From Byssothecium circinans (taxonomy: Eukaryota > Ascomycota > Dothideomycetes > Pleosporales > Massarinaceae), in contig ML977015.1 in NCBI GenBank assembly GCA_010015675.1, forward strand, positions 83,450-147,449: a stretch of 64,000 bases of DNA, in the 5' to 3' direction. Shown here in pieces: positions 24,001 to 36,972 of the stretch. The notes beneath the pieces are model-generated. The model saw only the letters and a program-made list of their open reading frames with translations, did no database searches and was not told the DNA's origin. Both the position numbers and the translations under genes were made by a program. Within the stretch, counting starts at the first letter, position 1, and every line of letters begins with the position of its first letter.

Positions 24001-24441
24001 CCAGATGCCGACCTCTTCACGCAATCCCACATGACGGATGATTTCCTAGAGCACTACCAAGAATCACCCTTCAACAACTACTGTGGCTATCAAAATCAGA
24101 CCCAAGGCTCGAACCCTGGTACATATTCTTATCCTTTCCCACGTGGGAACCAGTTCCATCAGTCCTTGTACAATCGGTCTCCACTGACACACTTCTTTCT
24201 TACTGAGTTTGATCAGTATAACCCGTTACCGTTTACGAGCCAGGACGTCTTCATGGGATATTATCAACCAGACGGGAGTGGAGGGATGCCAGTCGGTGGG
24301 AGCGGAGGAACGCCGGGTGTTGCAAGCGGAGGGATGTTGGATGTCGGAAGTGGAGGGATATTGGATAGGGGGAGTGGAAGTGCAACTGGAGGGCCGAGGA
24401 TAGAGGGACAAGGAGCAGGTGGTACGAGTTTCACGTATTAA
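21056..24441 (+). CDS. Zn2Cys6 transcription factor with fungal-specific TF domain
   Basis: Nuclear DNA-binding regulator. Eight exons (21056-21078, 21342-21518, 21571-22355, 22404-22461, 22613-22649, 22779-22825, 22876-23893, 23941-24441) join in frame to 881 aa. The GAL4-type zinc cluster starts at about residue 28 with CLSCRARKIRC and continues SCKHCRDSESQC (spacing C2C6C6C2C6C). It is preceded by a basic RKQARSRLDR stretch and followed by KDRLK and a coiled linker. The middle holds the fungal_trans domain (PF04082-type), with TFPILPKKTF, HSRAWALSLKDPWW and SLGLHVRNEDR. The C-terminus is acidic, then Gly/Ser-rich with imperfect GSGG repeats. The first intron (263 bp, acceptor GAGAG at 21341) is long and the least certain part; a start elsewhere is possible. 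Its target genes cannot be told from the neighbours. Confidence 0.83.
24274..24400 (+). repeat. imperfect GGAGTGGAGG-type coding repeat (Gly/Ser-rich tail)
   Basis: The last exon of the Zn2Cys6 gene carries repeated GGAGGG/GTGGAGG-like units giving GSGGMP, GGSGGTP, ASGGML, GSGGIL and GSGSATGG. The repeat is in frame and probably disordered; length variation between strains would be expected. Confidence 0.6.
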
Positions 24442-25382
24442 AAGCGACAAAAAATTGACACGGGCCATTTCAAGTTGTGTGCATCTCCTCGGCTTACAAA
24501 TTGGTTCCGGACGGGATCGACCGATAAATACCTAGTTCAAAAATTAAACGACCAGAAGGTTACGCGAAGGTAACTGACTCCTCATTCCGAGGCGAACAGA
24601 AGTACACCGACACCTCTTTCTTTTGGAAACACGTTTCCTGACCCATACCTTGACCATCTAGGATCCTGGCGCACCACTTCCACACCATTTCCCTTTCTCC
24701 GCGGGCTCCCTTCCTCCCAGCCTCACCAGCAAGGAACCGTCCCCTTCCGAACTCAACCTTGCAATAATGATGCCCACCCAATCAGCATCCTACTCGAGCC
24801 TCTCATCAAGCATCGCGCTAAATGCAGATCTCGAGCTCGCGCCAACACCCCCGTCTCGCAAAATCTCACGCGCATGTACGGAAGCCCCGATCCCCGCAGG
24901 ACGTTTCTGTAACGCGGCAGCACCCGTTTCCACCCTGTTTTTAAACGCTGCAAACGCTAGGTCAGCGGATGAGATTCGTTCCATACATAAAGAGTGAGGC
25001 TTGGGGGTGGCGTGACGTGACGGGATAGCGGGACGTGCGACATCAAAGTACATACATAAGCGGTTTCCAGTCAGATGTGAGGCATTGCATGACATGGCAT
25101 GTAGGCCAGTAGTGAGTGGCATGATGCAGCTCGCCGTGAAGGTCCCGATCCGGTAGTCCGGAGTAGGTGGACCCCGTGCTGTGGAAGGAATATCGGATGA
25201 GGACCTGGGCACGGACCCAGGGTGTAGCGATTTTTTTTTTGCCATGGGTAGGATGATGGGAAATGTGAATGGGATGCAGGATTTTTCCTTTTTTCCCATT
25301 CTTGTTATTCATTGTTCGATGATGTGCATTATTGTCGTGTATGATGCTAATACCATGGTATGATTTGCTGATGTTGGTTGTG

Positions 25383-25384
<2 letters not shown>

Positions 25385-25416
<32 letters not shown>

Positions 25417-25420
25417 TTGC
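25385..25420 (+). repeat. hexanucleotide repeat (GTCTGC)x5 plus one variant
   Basis: Five perfect tandem GTCTGC units followed by GTTTGC. Intergenic microsatellite. Confidence 0.95.
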
Positions 25421-27020
25421 AAATCCTTCACCTCCCCCCAGCTAGAAAGAAGATCGCCTTCCGCGGAATCTAGATCATGGCTACACCGGAAACTTCTTCT
25501 GTACGTACAAGATGGGATGGCGTCTATTATTACACGTGGCATGTAATTGGAACGCGTGGTGGATGGCGTCAAGGTTCAAGCATTGTAGGAAGCAAGGTGA
25601 ATCGTAGTTTGAACACCTTCAGACACCATCGCACACCTACAGTCTATGCGCCCATAGAGTCCATCAAAACCAATGCTACTCGCGGAGCGTAGTGGACACC
25701 ACTGAAGTCGGAGTCCCGTGCAAATCTCACACCCAGCGAACCAACAAGGCCCCAACGATAATTTAAGAAGTGTGTCCATCGCAGAGGGTGGCAAAAACGT
25801 GACTCCGAATCCACCGGTGTGCATGAGTACAGTATAGCGAATCTTACTATTTCTTCCGCGACATGAAGGTCGGAGAGGTTGGTCCTGCCTATGTATTGTG
25901 ACGTCGGATCTGATCCCACGCCAAAACCTGATCGATTGACCCAACCACCATTCATACTCGTATGCTGCATGCAACCCAGATGTAAGCCCAGACAGCGAAG
26001 CAAATAATAACTCCCGCATTATTAATTTAACGAACGGAAATCGGCACCCCGCCCTGCAGACACGACTGTACTGTCGACGTCGTCCCACTGTCTAGCCCAC
26101 CAAATGATCTCTCTAACACACATAGCCCCATAATTCATAAAAAGAAAGCTCAACAATTGACAGGGTCATTTCCACGCTCGACAACAACAGCGAATGAAGA
26201 CGATGTTTTGAATTCAACGGTCTTGTCTACTGTTGGATTAGACTGGTTCACTCCCAACAGTCCAGCGCAGCGTGCGTGGTTCTCCATTTTTTCCCCTGTA
26301 ATGTAGAAGATCACGATCACGCCAGGGGCCCTGTACGTAATTCGACGCTAGTGCTACTGTACCATGGTAGATCCCCCAGGGCTAGGGCTAGGGGGAGAAG
26401 TTCACATGCTAGGTTGGATAGGACTAAACGAGTCATTGGTACTCGCGTATGCTAGGTATTCCTCGCTGTGGGCCTTTGGTGTACAGGCACCATTATTCAC
26501 ACTTTCAAGTACTGGACCTTTGAGGCCCTTGTTGGGGGACGGCTAAGGGTCTCGTGGCTGGACGTGTTACCATGTTACCCTTGGGCAGGTCTGTTTGGTC
26601 GTGTTCGGTGGGTGTTGCTGTAAGCGGGACGGACGGCAGCGGTTGAGTCTTGTTTCTCCGCGAGGGTTTGGTGTGAGGGGAGTTGAGCGGATGGGTGAGA
26701 AGGGTGCTTGTGGTGAGGGGAAAGCTGGCAGTAGCGATTCTGTGTGAAGCTCCGTGTTAAGTCTCTAGAAGTGCCTTACAAAGTATTTTGACGGCTTTCT
26801 TGTCTACGCGAGTGAAGGGCTAGAGTGCGGCCCGGCCCTAATTGCAACGCTCTCTAATGTCGGGGATGAACATGAGGGTGGTTGCTTTTAGCGAACATTT
26901 GGAGCTAGGATACAATCTGGAGACAGATCGTCTGTGGAGTTAAAGGGTCAAGATCGTTGGGTGAGCTGATCTTGCCTGCCTGTTTTGTGGGGGCTTCAGC
27001 TTCAACGCTCAACGACGTTC

Positions 27021-27040
27021 TTTTTTTTTTTTTTTTTTTT
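27021..27040 (+). repeat. poly(T) tract, 20 bases
   Basis: Uninterrupted run of 20 T in an intergenic region. It could be nucleosome-disfavouring, but no specific role can be read. Confidence 0.95.
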
Positions 27041-27645
27041 GGAAAAGTGTTAATAGTTATCTAGAATGATGGTGTTAATGTTAGAGACTCTTTAAATCCT
27101 ATTACTTGTGATGCGACTTGAACTTCTTGTGTTGTTTTTCAAATTCTTTGAAGTGGTAATCAGGGAGGAACTGGTGGTGAAGTGGCTGTGGTCTCACTTG
27201 AATTTCGTCATCATGAGCTTCGGGTGACTTTTCCGATATAAAGCGGGGATAGATCTACTTAAACTCACGGAAATCCTCGTGTAGACATTTAGTTCACAAG
27301 AGGTATACATGGTAGTATAATCGTACAGTGTCAAGTAAGAGCTCTCATTTACCTACACTTCGTCGTGATAGACGCACAATATGGTTTATCTTACTTGATA
27401 ACTGATACATAGGAGCACTTAGTAGCTATGTATTGAATTCCTTCTCTTTCCTCTGCTTCCAATCAGAAGGTAAAGCCCTGAGATAGGGCTGGGTACACCT
27501 TCACGTGACTTCGCTTAGTCACGAAAAGTTATTCCAGGCGCGACCGAGCGCGTTGCCCTCACCTCAGGCGCAGCTCTTGCTCAAGCTTGTCGGCAACCTA
27601 CACAACACCTTTCTTCTCCATCGTTGCGCTTCACAAATACTCAAA

Positions 27646-29504
27646 ATGTAAGTCGGAAACCTGCCCACAGCAGGGGTTTCGGCTAATGGATGGACAGGGA
27701 GGCTTTCGACAACATCCACATGAACCTGTCCAAGCAGGCCGGCACCACACGGTTCGCAGAATCTGGATGGGGGTGGAAGCCCGCTAAAGGCGGCGACTCT
27801 AACTTCACGGTGGACAAGGCCGATCTGCTGTCGGCGCAGTGGAGTCGGGCAGCTCGGGGCTACGAAGTCAAGATACTCACGCGGAAAGAAGGCATCATCC
27901 AACTCGACGGCTTCAACCATGAGGACTTTGATCGCATCGCCAAGTTGTTCAAGATCTGGTACGCCATCAACCTCGAGAACCGCGAGCACGCCCTGCGCGG
28001 CTGGAACTGGGGCAAGGCCGAATTTGGCAAGGCCGAGCTCTCCTTCAACGTCGCGAACCGCCCCGCATTCGAAGTGCCGTACACGGAAATCTCAAACACA
28101 AATCTGGCGGGCAAGAATGAGGTGGCGGTCGATTTTTCGCTCCCAGCGGACGGCGACGCGGGCACAAATGGAGCGCTGGGCGGTGCGCGCTTCCGGGGCA
28201 AGAAGTCGGCAGGCGCGCGAGACCAGCTGGTTGAGATGCGCTTCTACATCCCTGGCATGACGTCCAAGAAGGAGAAGCGGGAAGACGGCGACGACCTCTC
28301 TGGCGAGGAAGACGCCGACACCGAGGAGCAGAACGCCGCCACGTTATTCTACGAGACGCTTATGGAGAAGGCCGACATTGGCGAGGTTGCGGGCGACACA
28401 TACGCTACCTTCCAGGAGGTCCTGCACTTGACACCACGTGGCCGCTTCGACATTGACATGTACGAGAGCTCGTTCCGGCTGCGGGGCAAGACGTACGACT
28501 ACAAGATTCAGTTCGACGCCGTCAAGAAGTTCATGGTCCTGCCCAAGCCCGATGACCAGCACACGCTCATTGTCGTGGGGTTGGATCCGCCGCTGCGGCA
28601 GGGCCAGACACGATACCCGTTCTTGGTCATGCAGTTCAAGCGCGACGAGGAGGTCAATCTCGACATCAACATGACGGATGACATGCTGGAGTCCAAGTAC
28701 AAAGACAAGCTGCAACCACACTACGAAGCTCCCATGGCCGTGGTGGTTTCCGAAATCTTCAAAGGCCTCACGGGGAAGCGCATCACTAGGCCGTCACGGG
28801 ATTTCATCAGCCATCACGAGCAATCGGGCGTAAAGTGCTCCATCAAAGCCAACGAAGGCCATCTCTATTGCCTTGATAAGGCATTCGTATTCGTGCCAAA
28901 ACCAGCGACCTACATAAGCATGGAGCACATTCTCTCCGTGACCATGTCTCGCGTCGGCGGCGCTATGGCGGCGAGTCGGACGTTTGACATCACCTTCACC
29001 ATGAAAGGAGGTATGGCGGAACATCAGTTCTCAAACATCAATCGGTGAGTGTTTTGATTAGGCGCAGCTCGCACCCCGCATACTGACCAACCCCACAGTG
29101 AGGAGCAACAACCTCTCGAGAACTTCTTCCGGGCCAAGGGCATCAAGACGAAGAATGAGATGGCCGATGATGTAAGTCTCCATTATTCGCTTCACATGAT
29201 CCAACGCTAACGCTGCATCCACTAGTCTGGGGCGATCCTGGCTGCCGCACTCCAAGACGATGATCTCGCTTCTAGTGACGGTGAGGTCGCAAATCGCGGT
29301 AGCGCAGACGAGGACGACGAGAGCGTCGACGAGGACTTCCACGCCGATTCTGAGTCCGAGGTGGGTGAAGAGTATGACGAAAACCACCAGAGCAGTGGCG
29401 ACAGCGATGAGGACATGGCCGACGCGGATAGTGGCGATGACGGGGCGCCGGATGAGGAAGCGCTCGCAGAACGCCCGAAGAAGAAGCTTAAAACGTCAAA
29501 ATGA
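27646..29504 (+). CDS. POB3: FACT complex subunit Pob3 (SSRP1-like)
   Basis: Histone chaperone subunit that with Spt16 reorganises nucleosomes during transcription and replication; nuclear. Four exons: AT at 27646-27647, then 27698-29044, 29099-29171 and 29226-29504, total 566 aa. The start codon is split: AT before a 50-bp GTAAGT...ACAG intron and G after it, giving MEAFDNIHMNLSKQAG, which matches the usual Pob3 N-terminus; the alternative ATG at 27690 would replace ME with MDRE. Domains in order are the Pob3 N-terminal domain, the SSRP1 (POB3) domain with PGMTSKKEKRE and ADIGEVAGD, the tandem PH-like Rtt106/middle domain (FLVMQFKRDEEV, GVKCSIKANEGHLYCLDKAF), and an Asp/Glu-rich tail ending KKKLKTSK. 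There is no HMG box, as usual in fungi. Codon bias is strong and GC-rich. Confidence 0.95.
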
Positions 29505-30273
29505 TGAGCCAGTCACGCTCGCAGACGTGACGACTCACCTTTTCACCGATGTGTGTCCGGTATTCCACGCTACTCGGATATGGATGCATGGACGTTGCTG
29601 TCACCGAGAGCGCGTGGGAGGAGTTTGCTCTCAACGCCTGGAGTCAACTCCGATCTACATGATTTGATAGCTGCTTTGGCCGAAACGTGGGTTTAGAGGG
29701 TACACATGGGCGCATGTCGGAAAGGAGCCGTCGGATAACCTCGACTGCCCGCGCACAGTGGGGGCAATGCAAGGAAGGAAGCGAAAGTAGTGGCAAATGC
29801 TAGCGGTGACTTTCCGGACAGAATCCACGTGCATGGTAACGCTAGTTTGTGATTTTCTGTGCGGCGTCGGCCATGAGTCGGGCTACGCGCTTGACTCGCA
29901 TAACGCTGGCCGCAGGGGCCCATGCCAGTTGCTCGCCTGGGATGTAGCTTAGCTGATATCTCTTACCCCAGATTGAAGAGCTCGATTGCTGCGATTCAGG
30001 TTCCAGCAACACGAGCAAAAGCTCAAGCAGGCAAACCCCTTCTCGAGCATACGCTGGCCTGCACCTCAATGATGAACGTGGGTGCCCTAGAATCCGCTTG
30101 GCATGAACTATCGTAGTTTGTAGACCCCGCATTCGTCCTCTAACAACAGTCCGCAACCATGTCGACCTACATATAACCTATTGGCCACCCAGCCAGGGTC
30201 GACTAAAGAACCCAGGCTGCTCACTGCCTATTCATTCAATCTTTGCCATTACCTTCACACGACAGCTCCGAAC
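29505..30273. other. intergenic region between POB3 and the second Zn2Cys6 gene
   Basis: No supportable gene. It holds the POB3 3' side and the promoter of the regulator at 30274. Confidence 0.6.
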
Positions 30274-32606
30274 ATGGTGCGCTCACGAACGGGATGGTAA
30301 GTAGAACAGGCCCCTCGCCATCCAACAACCACCCTCTAACCGCTCCCTACAGCTTGACTTGCCGTCAAAGGAAGCTGAAGTGCGACGAGAAGAAGCCCAT
30401 CTGTGGACAATGCAGCAAAGCTTCACGCGAATGTGTGCCCAGCTCTGGCATCGTCTTTCGTCATCAGCACAATGCCTCTATGAACGGTGACGACTCAGGA
30501 GACGAAAACACATTGAAGGGATTCTACGCCTACAAGAACACATTCGATGACGATACGATTTGGGCGGAAATCCCCAAACAAGGTACGCTCTGCCGTCAAG
30601 TTGACTTGACCAAAGACCCAGCTAATCACGGTCCAGTGACCTTTATCAACACAACCAACCCCTATCTCGACCCCTTCACGCCCGAATTTGACAACATGTC
30701 AACTGCATCGGGAGACTCACCGGCGCCCTTTGAGCCCAGGCCTTCCATCACCTCATGGCCAACTCCGAATAACCTTCACTCTGTAACCAGCGCACCATCG
30801 AACACGGGCCTAGAGATGTTCCCGACCAGTGCCCCAATGTGCTTCACTCCAGAGCTCGATGCTCTCCCCCCTCTTGAAAGATCTTCTTCAGGAACACCGA
30901 TCTCGACCCCGGTCTCCTTGGCTTCACACTTCCACCCCTACCTCACACATTCGGCGTCGATGACACCACCACCCATCGACCCGCGACTTGGCTCCCCTTT
31001 CGATGCCGAAATCCCACGATCAAGCTCCTTGTCGACGAGCAAACGGACACCATCTTCAGCGAGCGACCTCATGACCGAACGGGACCACGAGATCGCATTC
31101 CTTATGAGGTACTTCTCTGAAGGCCCGGGGTACTGGATGGATCTCTTTGACCTGGGAACATACTTCTCATCTTATGTGCCAGTCAAGGCTCGCGAGAACC
31201 CGCTTCTGAAGTATGCGGCAGTCGCGTATGCAGCCAAGGCGCTTGCCCGCGTGCAGGGTCGCAAGCCCATCACAAGAGGTAATCTGTCGAGACAGGCGCG
31301 AACGGAGGTGTACCCGGACTCGCAGTCAGTCGACTGGTACCACAAAGCAACACAGTATTACGACACTGCCGTGTCTCTTCTCCTTTCTGCGTTGAAGAAT
31401 GACTCAATATCTATCGACTCGGACTCAGATCTGGATTCCTCGTGCGGCGAAACTCCGGCCACCAAGCGTCGGAGAAAATCGACCAACACCTCCTTCAAGT
31501 CCAACACGGACGAGCTACTGGCTGCTTCGGCCATACTGTGCGTCTATGAGTTTCTCGACGCCTCAATTCCAGAGTGGGCGAAACATCTCAATGGTGCCAA
31601 GTCACTCCTTGTAATTGCACAAGAACGTATGATGCCTCTGCAGATGCCTACGCCCGATTCTCAGATCACATCAGCTAATCTCAGTTCTATGTCCAAAGCA
31701 CGCCGAGCCACTTTCTGGAATATTGCCCGTCAGGATATGCTCGCAGCTTGTAAGCTATCCGTCTCTTCATTACACTCCATTCGGTCCTAACAATGCACCT
31801 TAGTCATCAACAAGACCCACACACGACTCGATACTGAAGACCTCTCGATCTGGAAGGAGGCAGGTCTCCTACTCGACGATAATGGCTTCATCGTCCCCAG
31901 CAACTCAACCGACAGTGGTTACCCCGAAGGCGACAGCATGATGAAGGAAGATCTCATCTGCAACGCTCTTGTCTGGCTGATGTCTAAGCTAGTCAATTTC
32001 ATGGCATCAGGGGACGACATCTGCGAGGACTTCAGTCCCACCTTCACCAACATCACACAACGCACACTGCTAGACTACTGGCAGTCTTTGCAACGGCAAT
32101 TCCAAGTCTGGCACGACGGGCTGCCAATCACCTTCAAGCCCTGCGCCAGGGTCGAAACTGCTTGTTCACATAGTGGCATGGTCCACGGCGACGAACCGCT
32201 CTTCCCAGAAGTGTGGTACAGTATTCCCATGTGCGCTTCGACGATGCAGGCCTACCACATGAGCCAGATACAACTGCTCATGAATAAGCCACACGAGTCT
32301 ACACAAGGACGAACAACAGTATCTGCCCGTATGAACTCGTACCATTCCGTCCTTGCCGCCTGTCAGGCACATAGTCGCGAAATCGTTGCCATCTCTCTCA
32401 GCCGCTCCGACGAAGCTGTTCGCATCCACTCTGTCCAACCTCTCTTTACGGCTGGCCAGTGCCTGATCGACCCTAGGGAGCGCCAGGCAGTCGTGGATTT
32501 GCTTCGTGGCATTGAGGCGGACATTGGATGGGCAACAGAGTATCGTGTCAAGGCTTTATGTGAGCAATGGCACTTTGAAGAACAGGATCAGGCTATGATC
32601 GCGTGA
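30274..32606 (+). CDS. Zn2Cys6 transcription factor (Fungal_trans_2-like)
   Basis: Nuclear regulator with the zinc cluster at the extreme N-terminus. Three exons (30274-30296, 30353-31749, 31804-32606) give 740 aa with consistent phases. Exon 1 codes only for MVRSRTG plus two bases; the splice creates the first Cys of GCLTCRQRKLKC, followed by CGQCSKASREC. This start is supported because it completes the motif. After a disordered Ser/Pro/Thr-rich linker comes a helical region typical of Fungal_trans_2 regulators (HEIAFLMRYFSEGPGYWMDL, LLKYAAVAYAAKALARVQG, LLAASAILCVYEFLDA, FWNIARQDMLAA). A basic TKRRRK stretch at the middle may be a nuclear localisation signal. The regulated pathway is unknown. 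Confidence 0.88.
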
Positions 32607-35600
32607 GAAGAACACAATTGGCTCAGACTGAAACGAAGCGTACGAAGGGGATGCGTCCCCAACATCCACTCGACGAACACGTTCCGTCTCGGCGACCGCC
32701 TTTATGGGCACTCGCTTCCTCGCCGGCGCCAATGCAGAGCTCCAGGGCGGAGATCACACACCACCAGCATTACGGCATGATAGTGCCGAGAGAAAAGAAG
32801 ATCGCAACAAGTGTAGGTTAGCAGGGCTGCCCTACACAGGAGGCGCGTTTTGGAGTACTCAAGACAGGCGTTAAATTGAGCGTTCTACTCTGCCCCGGAG
32901 TGTATTCAGGCTTGGGATAGGTATTCGTTACCAGATACCCAAAGCTCTTGGTTAAAAAGTTACCGCTCTTCTCTTCACAATAGATAGATTGTAGTTAGTA
33001 GAATACCTCCTCATCACTTCGACTCACACTTGCCAGTCTTCTCTCACTCTCAATCTCAATGAGAAGCTCCGCACAATCGTCAACCCATGTCGTCGGATTC
33101 GCTTTCGCTTTGCTTCACATGCCTTCAAAAAAAAAAAAAACAGGCCTGGAGGTCAATGCCTACCCCCGCCACCTGCACCTGCACTTGACGTAGCCTCCGC
33201 GTTTCCCATCTCCAGGCATCCCAGCATTCTTCAGATCACACCATCCCACCACCGACATACTACCGACGGAAATAACGCACAACGAGGCACACTGCATACG
33301 ACCCTCGCACAAACCTAATCTTTCGCCATCACCACGTGCAAGAAACGTGGCGATAGCGGCGCTTTGAGGTCGTATCAAAGAGTCTCTATATGTAATGGCG
33401 GAGCGTCGAAGGGTTCAAAAGCATAGCGTTGATTTAGATGTGGAAGGGTGCACTACATCGAGACGGCGAGAAACCTGTGGCACCTCTTTCGGCTCGCTAC
33501 CGTTTTGCATTATGTTGAATGTGAACATGTGGGTCCCATTCTTCCGTGGGGTGTTTCATTGTGAGATTACTCGCCAGTTTAGTCTCCGGGCAGCATTCTT
33601 CCCGGCTTCCAGAAGATTGCGTCACAGGATGATGATAGATGCAGCCGTGATACGCGAGGGTTTATAGGGCCGAGAAATGCAAACCACACCGCTAATATTG
33701 TTGTGTGTATGTGAGGTGAGGTATGTGCTCTGTGCGGATCCGCAAGTAGGCCGTCAACAAATGCTATATTACCGTTTACGGATCCGCCTCATGCCATCAG
33801 TCGCTCTCGTCAGACTTTCTTTCGCATATCTTCACCGCTGATCATGGTCATGGTATCTCTTATCAAAAATTATCAGGTAGCACGACATGGTATGGCACTG
33901 TAATGGTAGGCATTATTCCTTAAGACACTGTAGGAGGGTTGATTACATGCTGCTGCAGACGGACGCCCCAGGTGGACTTTCCACAAACTACCCCCACCCA
34001 TTTACGTTAGAGAAAACTGCTCCGCAGAAGCCCGCCATGGCGGTGTAAATGCAAAGCCAGCAAAGCATGCGTGCGTCGCAATCCACCACCCGAGGGCTTT
34101 GGGCATAGCTTTGAGGCAGCACACCGTCGACTTCCATGGTGTCTTCCGCCCAATGCGTCTCCATACTCTGCGCCGATCCCTCCGACGTTCCAATCAACAG
34201 CTTGTTCTTCCATCATCCCACGCCTCCGTACACCGTAAAAAGCCCCCAAGGAATGCGCGCACACAGGGCTGATTTCTGAGACGTCACTGCAAAGTTTAGA
34301 ATATCGGGCTAGTAGACCGGAACCTAACATGTGACCCACATCTTATCGAAGCGCTAGTGAGTCAATGCATGGCTGTCTCGAAACGATTATACACTTTCGG
34401 CGTGCACATGCATGCCAGTGATTAATCATAGCCTTACACTTCGATTGGAGTCCGTAGAAGCTTTCTGCAGGCTTCCGGTACACCGCTGGTTTTTTCTCGT
34501 TTAAAGTTCACATCTTCTAGAGGGCTTCTGGCGTGGAAACCTGTGCAGGCGGTTGGAGGGAAGCCTTCGGCTGCTAATGTAGGGATCGACATGGATGGGG
34601 CTTGCTCGCTGTACATCTGACTAGCGTTATGCCCCGTCGGATGCAGGGGCTTCAATCAACAAAACACTGGAGCGTTTGTTTGGCGCTGTTGACGCTGCAG
34701 ACAATAAATTAGGAAGATTCTCGGAGCCGTATCTATTATCGCTTAGATCGGCTATACTCCGTAGATTTTCTCAATTACCAACCACCAGATATATGGACGA
34801 ATCCAAGCTCTGAGAAGCGTCGTGCAGCAACAAGTTTACTAACATGCGCGTCAATGAGTCGAGAGGGAGAGAAAATTGACGCGGGGAGCAAGACGGGGGA
34901 TCGCCAAGGAACGGTTTTGTAGCTGCAAGAGCTCTGACATCTGTTACGGAGTACTCCGTACTCACCTGACCTGTTAGAAGTCTACCAATGCTCTCCACAG
35001 CTTTGGATGTGTTCTAGTGTAATCAAGCCTTTCTTCATCACAATCAAGTGAAAGCCTGTCATGTGATAGCCATCCCCCACCTCGCACGAATCAGGCCCTC
35101 AGGAGCAAAGTCCGCCTCCATCTGTTCGTCCACACATTATTGGGAGGCGCAATCATAGTAACCAAGAAAATAAACCCCTCATCCATTCACCTTTCTGACA
35201 CTGCACTCAGTTCTCCTTCACCAACGTTTCGACCGGCTTTCAACACCGAACGCATCGCAGTCCGTCCCTGCATCCATTATGGCGAACTAAAAGAAAGCCC
35301 CATCTCTTAGATCTCATCCAGAAAACGCTCATAGAGATCCGAGCTACTGTGCGGCGACTGGGGACAGCAGTGGTAACCTAAACGCAAGAGTAAAAAACAA
35401 GTAGAATCTTTGGTTACGCCATGGGTCCGCAACAGTGCCTGCACTCCAACGCCTTTACGAGGCAAGGACGGGGTATTGTTCGCACTGTCCGAGTATGAAC
35501 CGGCTGAAGCCCGGGAAGGCCCGGGACCTGCTTGTTGGCACTCTGCCTGCCTTTTTTACTTTTTGGTTCGTTGGAAGGTTTTCTCTGGCGATCTCCGCCA

Positions 35601-36972
35601 ACCCATACAATACCCTTCAATTCGTGGTCCTTGTTTTGAATTGATAGTGAGGGGGCTGGAGGCGAGATGAGGACTTCGGCCCTATCCGGCTTTATGATGC
35701 CGTGGTGCCTCCGGCGGCTGAGCTTGCGTCACAACCTTGGAGGATAGGGTGAACCTCGGGGAGATCTAAGAGGATTCCCTTAGTGGAGATGACGTTGTTC
35801 TCGCATCTTTCTTTTGCGAGATGGAAAGGACCGAAGATGTCAATTCTCGAAATGTTTGAGTTATCAGCGTTTCCTTTAATACCAACAATTGTTCGAAAAT
35901 CGTTTAGTTTGGCACAACGAATCAGAGCAGTGCATGCTTATTCCGAGATAAGAGACGTTGAGAATCCCAGGTGGCTGTATCTGTATTGCTTGATGAATAC
36001 CACCGGTGATATGCACGCAGGGACACTATAAACCGCTGTGCCGGGTAGTGACGTTTCTCCAATACTCTGGAGGCATTCACATATGCATAATCTTATTGGA
36101 ATAATGCTGAGCAGACTGTCCCTGCGTTTTCGAACAACAACCCCGCTTCGAATGATAGGTGTGTGCGTGTGCATCCAAAGACGGGGGAATGAAAGCACCA
36201 TTGCGTCGTCAAGGTAAATACTCGTTCATAATATTGTAAAGTGGGAGGGCCCGTAGATGGGCCGATTACGCGGGACCGACTCGTCGCAGACGTCAGTACT
36301 GTAGTAGACTAGCAGTGGAATCGTCGGCACGAACCTTCCCCTCCCGCTGGCCGCTTGTCGAACTCTCGGTGGCAAGAACGGCAGGCCAATGCTTGCTTCC
36401 GTGTCTTATATATGATGGCGCCTTTGGCATATGTCAAAAAGGTTTCTCCATCTTTTCTCCAGTAGCTTATTGGTCTACGCCTTGTAGCGCGTTTGTAGAG
36501 ACGGAGTTCCATTAGCTGTACCTCGCAAGTGCATTAGAAGCTGTGTCGATCAGTTTGACTTTTGCTAATACCAGCGTCACCATCGTCAGACCTTTGCAAT
36601 GCCATGACCAAATCAGAAACGTCCGGCTGACAGTCGCTGTTGGGCCACGAGAATAACTGTATGACGAGGTTTTGCGTGAGACGGAGGCGTAGATGTCGGG
36701 TGACTCAGGCTTCGTGAGAAAGAAACTGAAAAGAAAATGGGAATGGGTCGGACATGATTGTTACTGAAACAGCTTCGCAAAGGGGGTATAAAACAATGCC
36801 AGTGACAGAAAGATATTATAGTTCTCTCCATATAGAGAGAAAAGAAATTAATAAGATAGAAGAGAAGTAGGCAAAAAAAAAGCCCAGTGCGCGTCAAGGC
36901 GGAGATTTAAAAGAGAGCGCAGTGCCTTGCCTGACCACACCACCCACATGGCTCTGACCCGTCAACAGATTC
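32607..36972. other. 4.4-kb gene-free stretch
   Basis: No gene could be supported; frames are short and unlike proteins. It contains an A14 tract (33127-33140) and a perfect 16-bp palindrome (34945-34960) with a half copy at 34755-34763. A promoter-like C/T-rich stretch lies near 35200-35275 but leads only to a three-codon frame (ATG GCG AAC TAA), so no gene follows it. Confidence 0.5.
34945..34960. repeat. 16-bp perfect palindrome TACGGAGTACTCCGTA
   Basis: Perfect inverted repeat. The half TACTCCGTA recurs at 5929-5937, 34755-34763 and 57328-57336, always in intergenic DNA. It could be a protein-binding site or a dispersed motif common in ascomycete genomes. Confidence 0.7.

Larger units (their letters stand above)
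24442..27645. other. 3.2-kb gene-free stretch with simple repeats
   Basis: No gene I can support. The longest frames (for example minus strand near 25576-26088) have no start context, splice partners or motif. It contains a hexanucleotide array (25385-25420), a T20 tract (27021-27040) and an AT-rich part from about 27250 to 27450. The last 100 bases are the POB3 promoter and 5' UTR. Confidence 0.55.

Noticed and set aside
25576..26088. 170-codon minus-strand ORF
   Set aside because: No family feature, overlapping frames of similar length, and no promoter or splice context.
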